Origin: Kazachstania africana CBS 2517
Lineage: Eukaryota > Ascomycota > Saccharomycetes > Saccharomycetales > Saccharomycetaceae
Length of the DNA: 64,000 bases
Assembly: GCF_000304475.1 (NCBI RefSeq)
Contig: NC_018949.1
Location: 372,001 to 436,000, forward strand
Direction of reading: 5' to 3'
Part shown: positions 37,633 through 46,693 of the stretch, piece after piece
How the letters are laid out: every line of letters begins with the position of its first letter
How positions within the stretch are numbered: the first letter of the stretch is position 1
Program-made: the position numbers and the translations under genes
The notes under the pieces: model-generated
Told to the model about the DNA's origin: nothing
Seen by the model: the letters and a program-made list of their open reading frames with translations, nothing else
Database searches by the model: none

Positions 37633-39528
37633 GTGACTATGTCGTCAAGGTCGAGTATACACTCTTCAGTTACATCCATATCCGATGAAGTAGATTCGCT
37701 TGAATCACATCAATTCCAGCCAGCAAGGTCTATGGATAATATCAGACCAATAACACCCAATTCAACCGGTTCAACCGGTTCACTACAGTCAAAAGCACCA
37801 TCCCTAGCAAAGACAATTTCTAAAAGGTTTAACGAATTGAAGGAAGCTGTTAGGGATGACAATCAACAGACTGATGATAAATACGAAAATTTAGAAGATA
37901 TATTAGTATCTAGATTTGATGTAGGTGATGCCATTAGATTACGCGAGAATGAAAGAGAACTACAAAACGAAGCGCTCGATTCAAATGAGCCTTCTAGTGA
38001 ATTTCCTTCTACTAAAGAAGAACCACAAACAGACTCGGATTTAGAAAAGACTTCTAATGACTTGTCTCAGTTAGGTGAAACTATTAAGAAAGTCTACACT
38101 AATATTTCAACAGGTAAAGTAGAATTGCCCCCTGACAAAGGCTATGCGTGGGTCGTCGTATTCTCGGTATGGCTCGTCATGTTCAATACCTGGGGTTGTA
38201 ATTCAGCCTTCGGTATCTTCTTATCTCACTATCTTTCTTCAGACACTTATCCTGGAGCAAGTAAGTATGATTATGCTTTAATTGCGGGTTTAACTGCAGC
38301 TTTAGGCCAAGGTTTGGCCCCAATAGCAATGTACTTCGTAAGAATTTTCGGAATGAAGCCAGTTATGGGAGTAGGTACGATCTTCCTATTAGCTGGTTTC
38401 CTCTTGGCATCTTTCAATAATAAACTATGGCAACTATATTGCTGTCAAGGTCTATTGGTAGGAGCTTCCATTGCATTCTTATTTACCCCTGCAACTACAG
38501 TTTTACCTGGTTGGTTTTTGAAAAAAAGAGCTCTAGCAACTGGTATTTCTTTGTTTGGTACAGGCGCTGGTGGTGTCACATATGCATTATCTTCAAACAA
38601 ACTGATTCAACAATATGGTAACACAGACTGGTGTTTCCGTATGTTAGCTATTTGTACTACTACATGTGCAATTATCGCAACAATTTTGATTAGACAACGT
38701 AAACCAGTGAAACCTGTAGGCCTTTCTAAAACTGCCATGATTGATGAATTCAAATATCTTTTCCAGTGGAGAGTCATGAAACAGCCTATGGTTATACTCA
38801 TCGCATTATGGTTCGCTCTAGCTCTGTTTGCATATAATTTAATGATTTTTACTTTGTCATCATATGCCAGAGCTCGTGGATTATCTGCTCATCAAGCTAC
38901 TTCTTTGACAGCCATTTTGAATGGTTCTCAAGCTCTGGGTAGACCAATTATGGGTCTGTCAGGTGACAGGTTAGGAAGAACAAACGTTACAATTGTTCTC
39001 ACCTGTCTTCTAACCATTTATATGTTTGCATTTTGGATTCCAGCATCTACCTACGTCCAATTGATTTTCTTCTCCATCCTAGTCGGTGTATGTGTTGGTG
39101 TTGCTAACGTTATGAGTACCGTTTTAACCGCAGATTTGGTTCCACAGGATGATTTCCTTGCTGCTTGGTGTTTCGTCAACTACTTTTGCGCACCGCTATT
39201 ATTAGTCTGTGAAGTCATTGCACAAGCTTTAACCACTAATGACAAACACAATCCATATTTACACACACAAATATTTGCTGGTTGTTGTTTTTTCGGTGCC
39301 CTTTTACTAGTCATGGCCCTTAGGGAACGTGCTGTGTATACGAAACTATCAGCACGTCAAAAGGCTACTCTCGAGAGGTTGTCTGATAGAAATGATTCTG
39401 ATTCCATTGAAGAAGACGAAGAAATAGATTGGGACCTATTAGAGAAAAGGAAACTGAAATATGACTTTTTGTTGGGTGCAGGTGTTCAAAGATATTTTGC
39501 CAGGTTATGCTACCCTATGAAAGTCTAA
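37633..39528 (+). CDS. ESBP6: MFS monocarboxylate-porter-like protein, Esbp6/Mch3 type (copy b)
   Basis: The 631-residue tandem paralog of the previous gene has the same architecture: a divergent hydrophilic N terminus (1-160), PPDKGYAWVVVFSVWLVM, 12 membrane segments, GWFLKKRALATGISLFGTGAGG, GRPIMGLSGDRLGR, and the conserved end ARLCYPMKV. The membrane core is highly similar between copies while N termini and promoters differ, which fits retention for different expression or sorting. Codon use is somewhat more biased here (more GGT, GCT, TTG) than in copy a, suggesting higher expression. Which copy is the direct ortholog of S. cerevisiae ESBP6 cannot be decided without an alignment and tree. 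Confidence 0.92.
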   Translation: MTMSSRSSIHSSVTSISDEVDSLESHQFQPARSMDNIRPITPNSTGSTGSLQSKAPSLAKTISKRFNELKEAVRDDNQQTDDKYENLEDILVSRFDVGDAIRLRENERELQNEALDSNEPSSEFPSTKEEPQTDSDLEKTSNDLSQLGETIKKVYTNISTGKVELPPDKGYAWVVVFSVWLVMFNTWGCNSAFGIFLSHYLSSDTYPGASKYDYALIAGLTAALGQGLAPIAMYFVRIFGMKPVMGVGTIFLLAGFLLASFNNKLWQLYCCQGLLVGASIAFLFTPATTVLPGWFLKKRALATGISLFGTGAGGVTYALSSNKLIQQYGNTDWCFRMLAICTTTCAIIATILIRQRKPVKPVGLSKTAMIDEFKYLFQWRVMKQPMVILIALWFALALFAYNLMIFTLSSYARARGLSAHQATSLTAILNGSQALGRPIMGLSGDRLGRTNVTIVLTCLLTIYMFAFWIPASTYVQLIFFSILVGVCVGVANVMSTVLTADLVPQDDFLAAWCFVNYFCAPLLLVCEVIAQALTTNDKHNPYLHTQIFAGCCFFGALLLVMALRERAVYTKLSARQKATLERLSDRNDSDSIEEDEEIDWDLLEKRKLKYDFLLGAGVQRYFARLCYPMKV

Positions 39529-39808
39529 AGATGTCGATGACATTAAAATTCGCATTTTGTTGTCTCAACTTTACGCTTTTCATTGTTTTTATTATTTTAT
39601 CATCATTTGCATTTTGGTTTTAATAGTTAAAACTTTTATTTTATTCTTCCCTTAGACACTAACATATTTTAATCATATACAATTTTTAGTTTAATTACAT
39701 AATTCACGTAGCTTTTTCAAAGAGGCTGATAATATCATGAAATATAATATAACTTTCTTTTTTATGAATTATATAGAAGTGGGTATTGAGTAATATTACA
39801 AATGCAAA

Positions 39809-42373
39809 CTAGCGCAGCATTCTTGCGAATCTATTTAAACTCTCATCATTATCATTTTTCAAATCATATATGAAATAATAGGCAAAATGCTCAAAGTTTT
39901 TATGACAATTGATCAATTCGGTTGAGATAGAGTTGAATTGGGCGATTAAATCATTTAACTCCTCATTATTTTGTAAATTCAGCTGTAATAATATAGAATG
40001 TGCAATGCTATTAAGGTTGGAGTAAGAAAGAATAAAGTTTGAAATTTCATGCAAAATAATGAGGACTGTTTTGGCATATGACTGCCCTGTCTTGAAACCA
40101 CGAGTATCTGATGAGAGTAATCTATGTGATAATATGTTGTTCAAAAAAGTATTATGCGTTTCTTCTATTTGATCGATATTGAGATATTCCTCCTCATCTA
40201 AACTTGTGTACTTCCTTGTAATTGAAGAATCATTGCTAAAAGTATTGGATATGACGTTTTTATTGGGCCTTAGCATGTACTTCAGTACAACCAACCCAGT
40301 AGATGTCTTTGTAGTCTCCATAGAAGCCTTACCTTTATATTTCTCACTTAGTTTAAGTTTTTCATCCAAGTCATCAAAGGCTTTTTCTATAATAAAGAGA
40401 AGATAATACGATTCTATCTTATAATTGAATTGTTGTAATTGTGATCTTAATATGGAGAATTTCGATAACTTAAGAAGCAAATCTCTCGCAAGGGGACTAT
40501 GTAGAGAAAACTTTTTAAAGGATCTTATCAGTTCTTTTGACCTTAACATTTCGTTGTTGTAAAAGAAATCATTTCTTTTAAATTTCCACAAAAAATTGAA
40601 TATTCTCAGATACTCTTTCCTCCCAGTGTCACGGTTAACGTTCAGCACCACAGATAAAGGTTCGTGTACAATGTATTCTAGTGTGAAAACATCCCATCCC
40701 AAAGATCCATGTGTTAAATTTAAGACTCTTGCATCCAGTCTGTTTATTAAGGAGTTATTATCGGAGCGATTTATCCAATTTCTGAATGATGATTGTTGTA
40801 CAGCATCTTGTAGAATTCTAGATGAAGTGTAGCTAGTTAAAGCAGAAGAGGGCTCATTTAATATATCTTTTCCTTTCAATATAATCATATCAATAAGATC
40901 ATTCTTACCCATTAAAAGAATATTTTTCAGCATGTGAATCGTTTCTGTGAAATAAAATTTCTTTCGAAGGATTTCATTTGTAAACCTGACGACTTCGGTA
41001 TATTGTTCCCTAATTATGGTATAGAATTCTGGGATGAAGTCAGGTGATGATAAGTTTTGGTATTTTAAACTGTATCTTTTCGTGAAATCATTAGACCATT
41101 GTAATTCATTACAGTATTTTGTGATAAAGATGTATGTTTTACCTATCATGTAAACTTTTCTGGTCATTTCAATAGGAAAGAACGATAAGTTTTTACTTTC
41201 AACAAGTTTGTATGGAATGTAAGTGTTGGTGGAATTTTCTTCCTCTGTCACTTTTTCAATAAAAAATTCATTGAAAGTTGTTGTCTCTAATTTACCCAAA
41301 AGCAACCAACTAGTCAAATACTCAAAATACAATGACAAAAGAGATTCGTACAGATTTTTAGAGACAGCTCTTATGGAGGGATCTCCATGTGACTTGTTTG
41401 AATAGAAGTTTGACAAATACTTGTCACCTGTTATGTTTTCAAATTGGTTGAGGGTTCTATAATATAATCTGAGTGTATTGATGGATTCAGACAGCTCTAA
41501 ATATAACGCTTTCAATGTTGTGGCTTTCCCTGAGTTAAATAATGTATTAATGAATCCAGTATAATTATTCAAATTTTTTTCTACTTCCATGAGCAAAGCT
41601 TTTTTCATTGGTGATATTTGATCAATATCTTTCCTGTAATTTTCAATATCTTGGCTCAATGACTTATAGATTAGACCAGCTTCGAAAATCAAATGTAAAA
41701 TTCCACTATCAGCATTCGGAATGTTATAAGGTATCTTTATAGAGTCATTTTCAAAAGGAAACATGTCAGATTCTATACCCAAAAGTGTATATGAGATGTT
41801 TCTCAAGATTTCTTCCTCAGGTACCATTTTTCTGTAGAAAGGAACTACCAGATTCCTCAATGGTTGTCCATTATTATTTATGTGGTTTCCACGATGATTT
41901 GTGTAGTGTGAAGATACCATGGATCTCCTATCAGATAATCTGTCCATAGTTTCGAATGAATCTGAAAATATGCTCGGTACTCCAATAGGGACATTAAAGT
42001 CATTATAGGAATCTAAATTATCCTTATTTAGAAAGTAAGAGTTGGGTCTTTGATATAAGTTCCTTGGGGATTGTAAGAGTTCTTGCAATTTAACGTAGGC
42101 TGTCGAAAGATACCGATCCATTTCCTCTGTATCACGTAGTTGCGCTGCACGAAATATTGTATCTTCAAATCTGTCCCATAAACTTTCACTTTGCGGATTT
42201 AGAGGTATAAGTCTTTTTATTTTGTATAGTAGGGATTCTAACTGAGCGATAGTTCGTGTTGGAGATTGTAACATTTGAAGGAGCTCATTGGAAACCAGAC
42301 GCAATTGGTCATCTGCTATACTTTGCGGAGCCACTAATTCCATCATGAAATACAGCTTATCCTTCAAACTCAT
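39809..42373 (-). CDS. SPC98: Gamma-tubulin complex protein Spc98 (GCP3)
   Basis: This subunit of the gamma-tubulin small complex (with Tub4 and Spc97) nucleates microtubules at both faces of the spindle pole body. I prefer the start at 42373 (MSLKDKLYFMMELVAPQ), giving 854 residues against 846 in S. cerevisiae. The frame is open to an ATG at 42532, which would add 53 residues unlike the family N terminus. Recognisable segments include SIFSDSFETMDRLSDRRSM, the GRIP1 region (LLGIESDMFPF, LIFEAGLIY), and the GRIP2 region with LTHGSLGWDVFTLEYIV and GRKEYLRIFNFLWKFKRN. A Reb1 site (TTACCCG, 42551-42557) lies 178 bases upstream of the chosen start. The neighbours match YNL126W. Confidence 0.92.
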   Translation of the reverse strand: MSLKDKLYFMMELVAPQSIADDQLRLVSNELLQMLQSPTRTIAQLESLLYKIKRLIPLNPQSESLWDRFEDTIFRAAQLRDTEEMDRYLSTAYVKLQELLQSPRNLYQRPNSYFLNKDNLDSYNDFNVPIGVPSIFSDSFETMDRLSDRRSMVSSHYTNHRGNHINNNGQPLRNLVVPFYRKMVPEEEILRNISYTLLGIESDMFPFENDSIKIPYNIPNADSGILHLIFEAGLIYKSLSQDIENYRKDIDQISPMKKALLMEVEKNLNNYTGFINTLFNSGKATTLKALYLELSESINTLRLYYRTLNQFENITGDKYLSNFYSNKSHGDPSIRAVSKNLYESLLSLYFEYLTSWLLLGKLETTTFNEFFIEKVTEEENSTNTYIPYKLVESKNLSFFPIEMTRKVYMIGKTYIFITKYCNELQWSNDFTKRYSLKYQNLSSPDFIPEFYTIIREQYTEVVRFTNEILRKKFYFTETIHMLKNILLMGKNDLIDMIILKGKDILNEPSSALTSYTSSRILQDAVQQSSFRNWINRSDNNSLINRLDARVLNLTHGSLGWDVFTLEYIVHEPLSVVLNVNRDTGRKEYLRIFNFLWKFKRNDFFYNNEMLRSKELIRSFKKFSLHSPLARDLLLKLSKFSILRSQLQQFNYKIESYYLLFIIEKAFDDLDEKLKLSEKYKGKASMETTKTSTGLVVLKYMLRPNKNVISNTFSNDSSITRKYTSLDEEEYLNIDQIEETHNTFLNNILSHRLLSSDTRGFKTGQSYAKTVLIILHEISNFILSYSNLNSIAHSILLQLNLQNNEELNDLIAQFNSISTELINCHKNFEHFAYYFIYDLKNDNDESLNRFARMLR

Positions 42374-42659
42374 AGCCGAAAAAAAGAAGTTTATGTCCCT
42401 ACCAGCTGTGAAGTATGGAGTGCAATGAAATATGAATTTCTCTTTCGAAACACTCTTTCTTGAAGATACCTTCAATTTGCCAACTTCATCTATCGATACA
42501 TGTATTTGTTTACTTTCTTCGGGAAACGCCAAAATCTCTTATGTACGCCATTACCCGGAAACACGATCTTGTACTACTAAGCTTTAATAATGGCAAGCTA
42601 CCAGGACACTTCAGTTCAGAATGCTGAGGTTCGCTAGTTATTGAAGAGCTATATATAGT

Positions 42660-45600
42660 CTATTGATATACAACATTCCCTACTTCTTTTCTGATTAAAT
42701 CAGACGCAGAGGTTGAGCGTTTGCTGTAGCCGAGATCTTCCATGGACAGCTCGTAATGATTGAAATTATAGAATTGAACCAACGCCCTTAGTGCAATCTC
42801 TTGTCCACACGCATCGTTCAGTTCACGTGGTATATCCTTACCTGTAACCCAATTATCCATCAATTCCAATTTTTCATAAAGATAAACACCTGAAATCAAA
42901 TCCATATGTTCCGATTTCCACTTCTTATTCTTAAAAGGGGTCAATTCTTTGACTATCTTCAACATAGGATGATAGATATCTAGGTTAAAGATCCTATAGT
43001 ACTTTTTGAAAAGAAATCCGATAGAGAGCGGCAGGGTTTTCAATCTGTGTATCTTATTTCCCGTTATCTTCCTGAGAATTTTAAGACTGTATGCAAATGA
43101 AGAAAGTATGTGATTGCTAGAAGTTAATGGAGGAGAAGAGATGGATCCTTTGTATGTGGCATTGAATTTAGCGCACTCAGTCCAACATGAATGGTTTACC
43201 GTGATGGTCTTATTGAAGACTCGATCCACATACCCTTCTGAGTACTTGGCTAGTAGAGATGTGCATATGTTGACATAACGAGAGTCGTATATTAAAATGG
43301 AGAGTTGCTCAAACTTTAATATATGATTCAATTTCAACCACTTTAATAGTAGATATAATGTGCCCGCAGATGCCCTGAGTGACAATTCTTTGGCTCTCAT
43401 TATTTCCAATTGTGGTTTTAATGACTCTATAGATGCCTCTAATAGTTCTGTTCGATCTTCATTAAGAGCTTCATCGTTTAACTTGTAATCGATATTGCTC
43501 AAATTTGATTCCATAGTTTGAAGAAGAACGAAGATTAGAGAATTGAGGCTTGGTAAGCAATTCTGGTAAAAAGAACCAATTCGTTTCATAATTTGCAAAT
43601 ATTCCACCTCTTTATCATCTTCAATAGACAAATAAGATTTAGTTTTAGCCTCATTCCTAGACCATCCACGCTCTTTCAACATGAATATATCTCGTTCCTC
43701 CCAAAGTTGCTTTGTACTTAATTTAATCTCTAAATTTTCAGCCAAGATCTTAGAGGCTTCTTCAACACTATACGGGACAAAAACATCATTATTTTTATTT
43801 TTTGCATCAGATTTTAAATTATCTTGGTCAGTAGATGGAAACTTTTCACTCAAATCATCATCTTCTTCATCATCTGAAGGATAAAGATAAGGGTATGCCA
43901 TATTTGTTTGGAAAGATTTTCGTGCCTTTAAAGAACTTTCACCAAAGGTGCCACGACCGGCTAAATCTGGCGATTGTGGTGGAGATGGGGCTGGCGTCGC
44001 AATATGTACCTCCGGGATAGCCAAAGTTAGGTTCATGGAACTTTTGGATTTCGACCTAGGAATCTCAAGAAATTGAGATAATGAGTTTGAATTATCACCT
44101 TGCCTGGGTAAATCTTGTTCTGGTAACTCATATTCTGGAAACCTTGACCTGATGTCCTCTCTAAATGCTAGATATTGTAATGGAGAAACTGATAGGTTTG
44201 CATTAAAACGGCTATCCTTGGAGTAAATCAGATTGTTATGACTGTATACGCTAGCTTTTGTGCGATTGTAAACCTTTTCATCTCCAAATTGCAGAAGAAG
44301 TAACTTAAACAGTAATGAGATCATGTTCCTAATTCGCATTGATAGCCTGCTATGCCAACGCCATTGTTCTATGTACTTTACTAAAAAGGATAAAATTTCA
44401 GATCGTTCAAAGGCCCCGATAATTTTGTCAACTTCAGTTTTTTTGGTATCTCTCTTTTCTATTGCAACAGTGGTAACAAAATAAAGTATTGTACTTGAAT
44501 AATAGAATAAAGTTGTGTTTCTTTTCAGGTTAGTCTCGTCATCTTTGCAGGCCATAGCAAGTTCTTTAAAAGTTTCGATAATTGCATCTAAATTATCGCA
44601 AAGGAGTAAATTGTTACGTCGTATGTAAGATAACTGTTCAACCATATTATTGCAAGATGCAAAAGTTCCCATCGAGATGTAAGCTAAGGATAAAAGGCTT
44701 GATGACTGTTCATTGGATAAGTTTTTTATTAGATTGTCAATTTGTAACTTTGCATAAGTCATATTATTCAAAAACTCTTCCACATTTCCACCCATATGTT
44801 CAAATTCTGTTTTAATTTCTGAAAAGTAGGTATAATCGGATGAAGTGAACCATTCAGGTAGTTCGTCCTGTAAGTTACGGAAGTATTTCAATGACCAAGA
44901 GAGTTGAGATTTTGATGTAGAAGTAGTGCTTGCATCCGTATCTAGTTCAGCGAGGCGTTTTTCAAGTTTCTTCTGGAAATCTTCACCCATAGGTATGTTG
45001 TAGTCCTCTGGATGTGATTCTTGCTCCTTCTGATTTTGATTAGACCTATCTCGAAAGAGTCTTTTTATGTCATTTTTTTTGATATTATTATGATTTGTCG
45101 TAACAGGTTTTGATGGCTTAGTTTTAGAAATATCGTTCATAGAAATTGGACCGTCAATTTCGTCCACATTCGCAAACTCCTCATCTTCTTCATCTTCATC
45201 TCCACTGAGGTCCTGTTGATCAGCATCCTCTTCTTCCATGTGTTCAGGAGATTGTGGTATCTGAGAAATTGGACCCCTACCCAGCTCGTTTTCAATGCTG
45301 TTCATGCCCTTTTCCCTCATGTTATAACTCATTGGCTCGGGACTTAAAAAACGAGGTGATAATCTATCATTTTTCGATATTTCATCCTTGAGCCCAAGAA
45401 CTGGGCTACTCACTCCAATTTTCAATTTGTTCCTCAACATACTGTCTAAATCCTGCAAAAGATGTGTCTGCTCTTGTCTCTGTTCCTTTGCTTCTTCATC
45501 ATCATCATCATCATCATCATCATCTTGTTCGCCATTGTAGGCATCTCTTCGACCGGGCCTCGATATATCTGCATTGGTGTCATCAGCGAATTTCGGCACT

Positions 45601-45704
45601 CTTTTCTTACCGTTTGTACGTGTCTCCAGACTTTCCAGAGACCCAGATCGAGCTACTGGTTCTATAGAAATCGATCTGTGATTACCTGCATTGTTGTAAT
45701 TCAT
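42660..45704 (-). CDS. FAR11: Far11, STRIPAK-like complex subunit
   Basis: The 1014-residue protein is the striatin-interacting (STRIP/N1221-DUF3402) subunit of the Far complex, which acts in pheromone-induced G1 arrest recovery and TORC2/PP2A signalling at the ER. A disordered, acidic N terminus has a run of nine Asp (about 62-70) encoded by a GAT/GAC microsatellite. The N1221 domain starts near 265 (SWSLKYFRNLQDELPEWF), and the C-terminal DUF3402 part includes WRKF-like basic and helical segments up to the end. The linker has SP/TP-rich stretches (TPAPSPPQSP), possible kinase sites. S. cerevisiae Far11 has 953 residues. Order SPC98-FAR11 is that of YNL126W-YNL127W. Confidence 0.9.
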   Translation of the reverse strand: MNYNNAGNHRSISIEPVARSGSLESLETRTNGKKRVPKFADDTNADISRPGRRDAYNGEQDDDDDDDDDEEAKEQRQEQTHLLQDLDSMLRNKLKIGVSSPVLGLKDEISKNDRLSPRFLSPEPMSYNMREKGMNSIENELGRGPISQIPQSPEHMEEEDADQQDLSGDEDEEDEEFANVDEIDGPISMNDISKTKPSKPVTTNHNNIKKNDIKRLFRDRSNQNQKEQESHPEDYNIPMGEDFQKKLEKRLAELDTDASTTSTSKSQLSWSLKYFRNLQDELPEWFTSSDYTYFSEIKTEFEHMGGNVEEFLNNMTYAKLQIDNLIKNLSNEQSSSLLSLAYISMGTFASCNNMVEQLSYIRRNNLLLCDNLDAIIETFKELAMACKDDETNLKRNTTLFYYSSTILYFVTTVAIEKRDTKKTEVDKIIGAFERSEILSFLVKYIEQWRWHSRLSMRIRNMISLLFKLLLLQFGDEKVYNRTKASVYSHNNLIYSKDSRFNANLSVSPLQYLAFREDIRSRFPEYELPEQDLPRQGDNSNSLSQFLEIPRSKSKSSMNLTLAIPEVHIATPAPSPPQSPDLAGRGTFGESSLKARKSFQTNMAYPYLYPSDDEEDDDLSEKFPSTDQDNLKSDAKNKNNDVFVPYSVEEASKILAENLEIKLSTKQLWEERDIFMLKERGWSRNEAKTKSYLSIEDDKEVEYLQIMKRIGSFYQNCLPSLNSLIFVLLQTMESNLSNIDYKLNDEALNEDRTELLEASIESLKPQLEIMRAKELSLRASAGTLYLLLKWLKLNHILKFEQLSILIYDSRYVNICTSLLAKYSEGYVDRVFNKTITVNHSCWTECAKFNATYKGSISSPPLTSSNHILSSFAYSLKILRKITGNKIHRLKTLPLSIGFLFKKYYRIFNLDIYHPMLKIVKELTPFKNKKWKSEHMDLISGVYLYEKLELMDNWVTGKDIPRELNDACGQEIALRALVQFYNFNHYELSMEDLGYSKRSTSASDLIRKEVGNVVYQ
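45494..45524. repeat. Trinucleotide repeat in FAR11
   Basis: An uninterrupted (CAT)n run on the plus strand encodes the poly-Asp run of Far11 on the minus strand. It should be length-polymorphic between strains. Confidence 0.85.
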
Positions 45705-45909
45705 ATTACTTTGGTAACTTCACTTATGAGACAGCTAAAATCCCCCCGGAAAAGATTAAATAAGCTAAATTCAGTCCCCTCTTTAATGATGACCTTTATT
45801 TCAGTCCTCCTCCGCTTCTTGTTGCTGATTTCTTCCTTTAAGATAGGTGTGTGCAACCTTAAGTTTTCTGAAATTTGATCAAAGCTGATTTTTCTACCGA
45901 GATACTACA

Positions 45910-45938
45910 ACATCGATCTTTTGAAAAAAGATCGATGT
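45910..45938. repeat. Perfect 13-base hairpin in FAR11-LSM12 divergent promoter
   Basis: Arms ACATCGATCTTTT (45910-45922) and AAAAGATCGATGT (45926-45938) are perfect inverse complements with the 3-base loop GAA. It lies 206 bases upstream of the FAR11 start and 107 bases upstream of the LSM12 start. It could form a cruciform, a hairpin in a 5' UTR, or be a paired ATCGAT-type binding site. Confidence 0.85.
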
Positions 45939-46044
45939 AACATATTATAAGACGATTGAACTGTTGTGAGTAGCCACACCTTTTATTAGTGTTTACGAAC
46001 AGTGAATTTGGTGAGATTATTGCTGATTAGAGGCCAGAATACGA

Positions 46045-46650
46045 ATGAGCATTAGTTTAGAGCAAGTAATTGGTTTCAGAGTGAAGATAACTAATGTTTT
46101 AGACGAAGTTACAGAAGGTAAAATATATTCGTTTAACTCTTCTAATAACACGATAACTCTGCAGACTACGCCGATATCAAGGAAGAAAACTCAACATTCC
46201 AATCTACATGACTTCAAGATCATTAAGTGCTCTTTTATCAAGGATTTGACTGTCTTGAACACCGAAAAGCCTTCGTTCAATCTGTTTAGAAAACAGTTTA
46301 TTAAACCTTCTTTCACTAACGTTGAGAGGATCGAGGCAATGTTAAGAGATAGCCTCAATGGCGCAAATAAAACAGCTAGTAATAGTAGTAAAGTATCTCC
46401 TGAATGTCAGATGATACTATCTGCAATTAAAAAAACGATATCTGGCACAAGACTGGATGAAGAGGGCAATATTATTGTTCTTGATGCCTTAAAAATCATT
46501 TCTCCATACAAACCTGAAAATATTGTGAAATTGAATAAGCATTTAGATGACGACTCACTTTTTTTAGTAGAAAAAATTGTAGGAGCTACCTGGAACAGAC
46601 ATCACCATACTTATGACAAAAACGAGGAAGATGGTAGAAAAGGTGGTTAA
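46045..46650 (+). CDS. LSM12: Lsm12, Sm-like protein with anticodon-binding-like domain
   Basis: This 201-residue protein has an N-terminal Lsm fold (SLEQVIGFRVKITNVLDEVTEGKIYSFN at about 3-30 in overlapping segments, and NTITLQT) and a C-terminal AD domain (about 90-190). It ends with DGRKGG, the same as S. cerevisiae Lsm12. Lsm12 associates with ribosomes, Pbp1 (ataxin-2) and Pbp4 and is linked to RNA processing. In S. cerevisiae the gene is YHR121W on chromosome VIII, near EPT1 (YHR123W). Here it lies four genes before CPT1/EPT1, so the position agrees with the common ancestral order of those two ohnologous regions. Confidence 0.94.
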   Translation: MSISLEQVIGFRVKITNVLDEVTEGKIYSFNSSNNTITLQTTPISRKKTQHSNLHDFKIIKCSFIKDLTVLNTEKPSFNLFRKQFIKPSFTNVERIEAMLRDSLNGANKTASNSSKVSPECQMILSAIKKTISGTRLDEEGNIIVLDALKIISPYKPENIVKLNKHLDDDSLFLVEKIVGATWNRHHHTYDKNEEDGRKGG

Positions 46651-46693
46651 TAATACATACGTACACGTCGATATAATAGAAGTATATAAAAGT

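Noticed and set aside
42374..42532. N-terminal extension of Spc98 from the upstream ATG
   Set aside because: The extra 53 residues do not resemble the family; the start at 42373 gives the usual length and leaves a promoter with a Reb1 site. Not excluded without 5' mapping.
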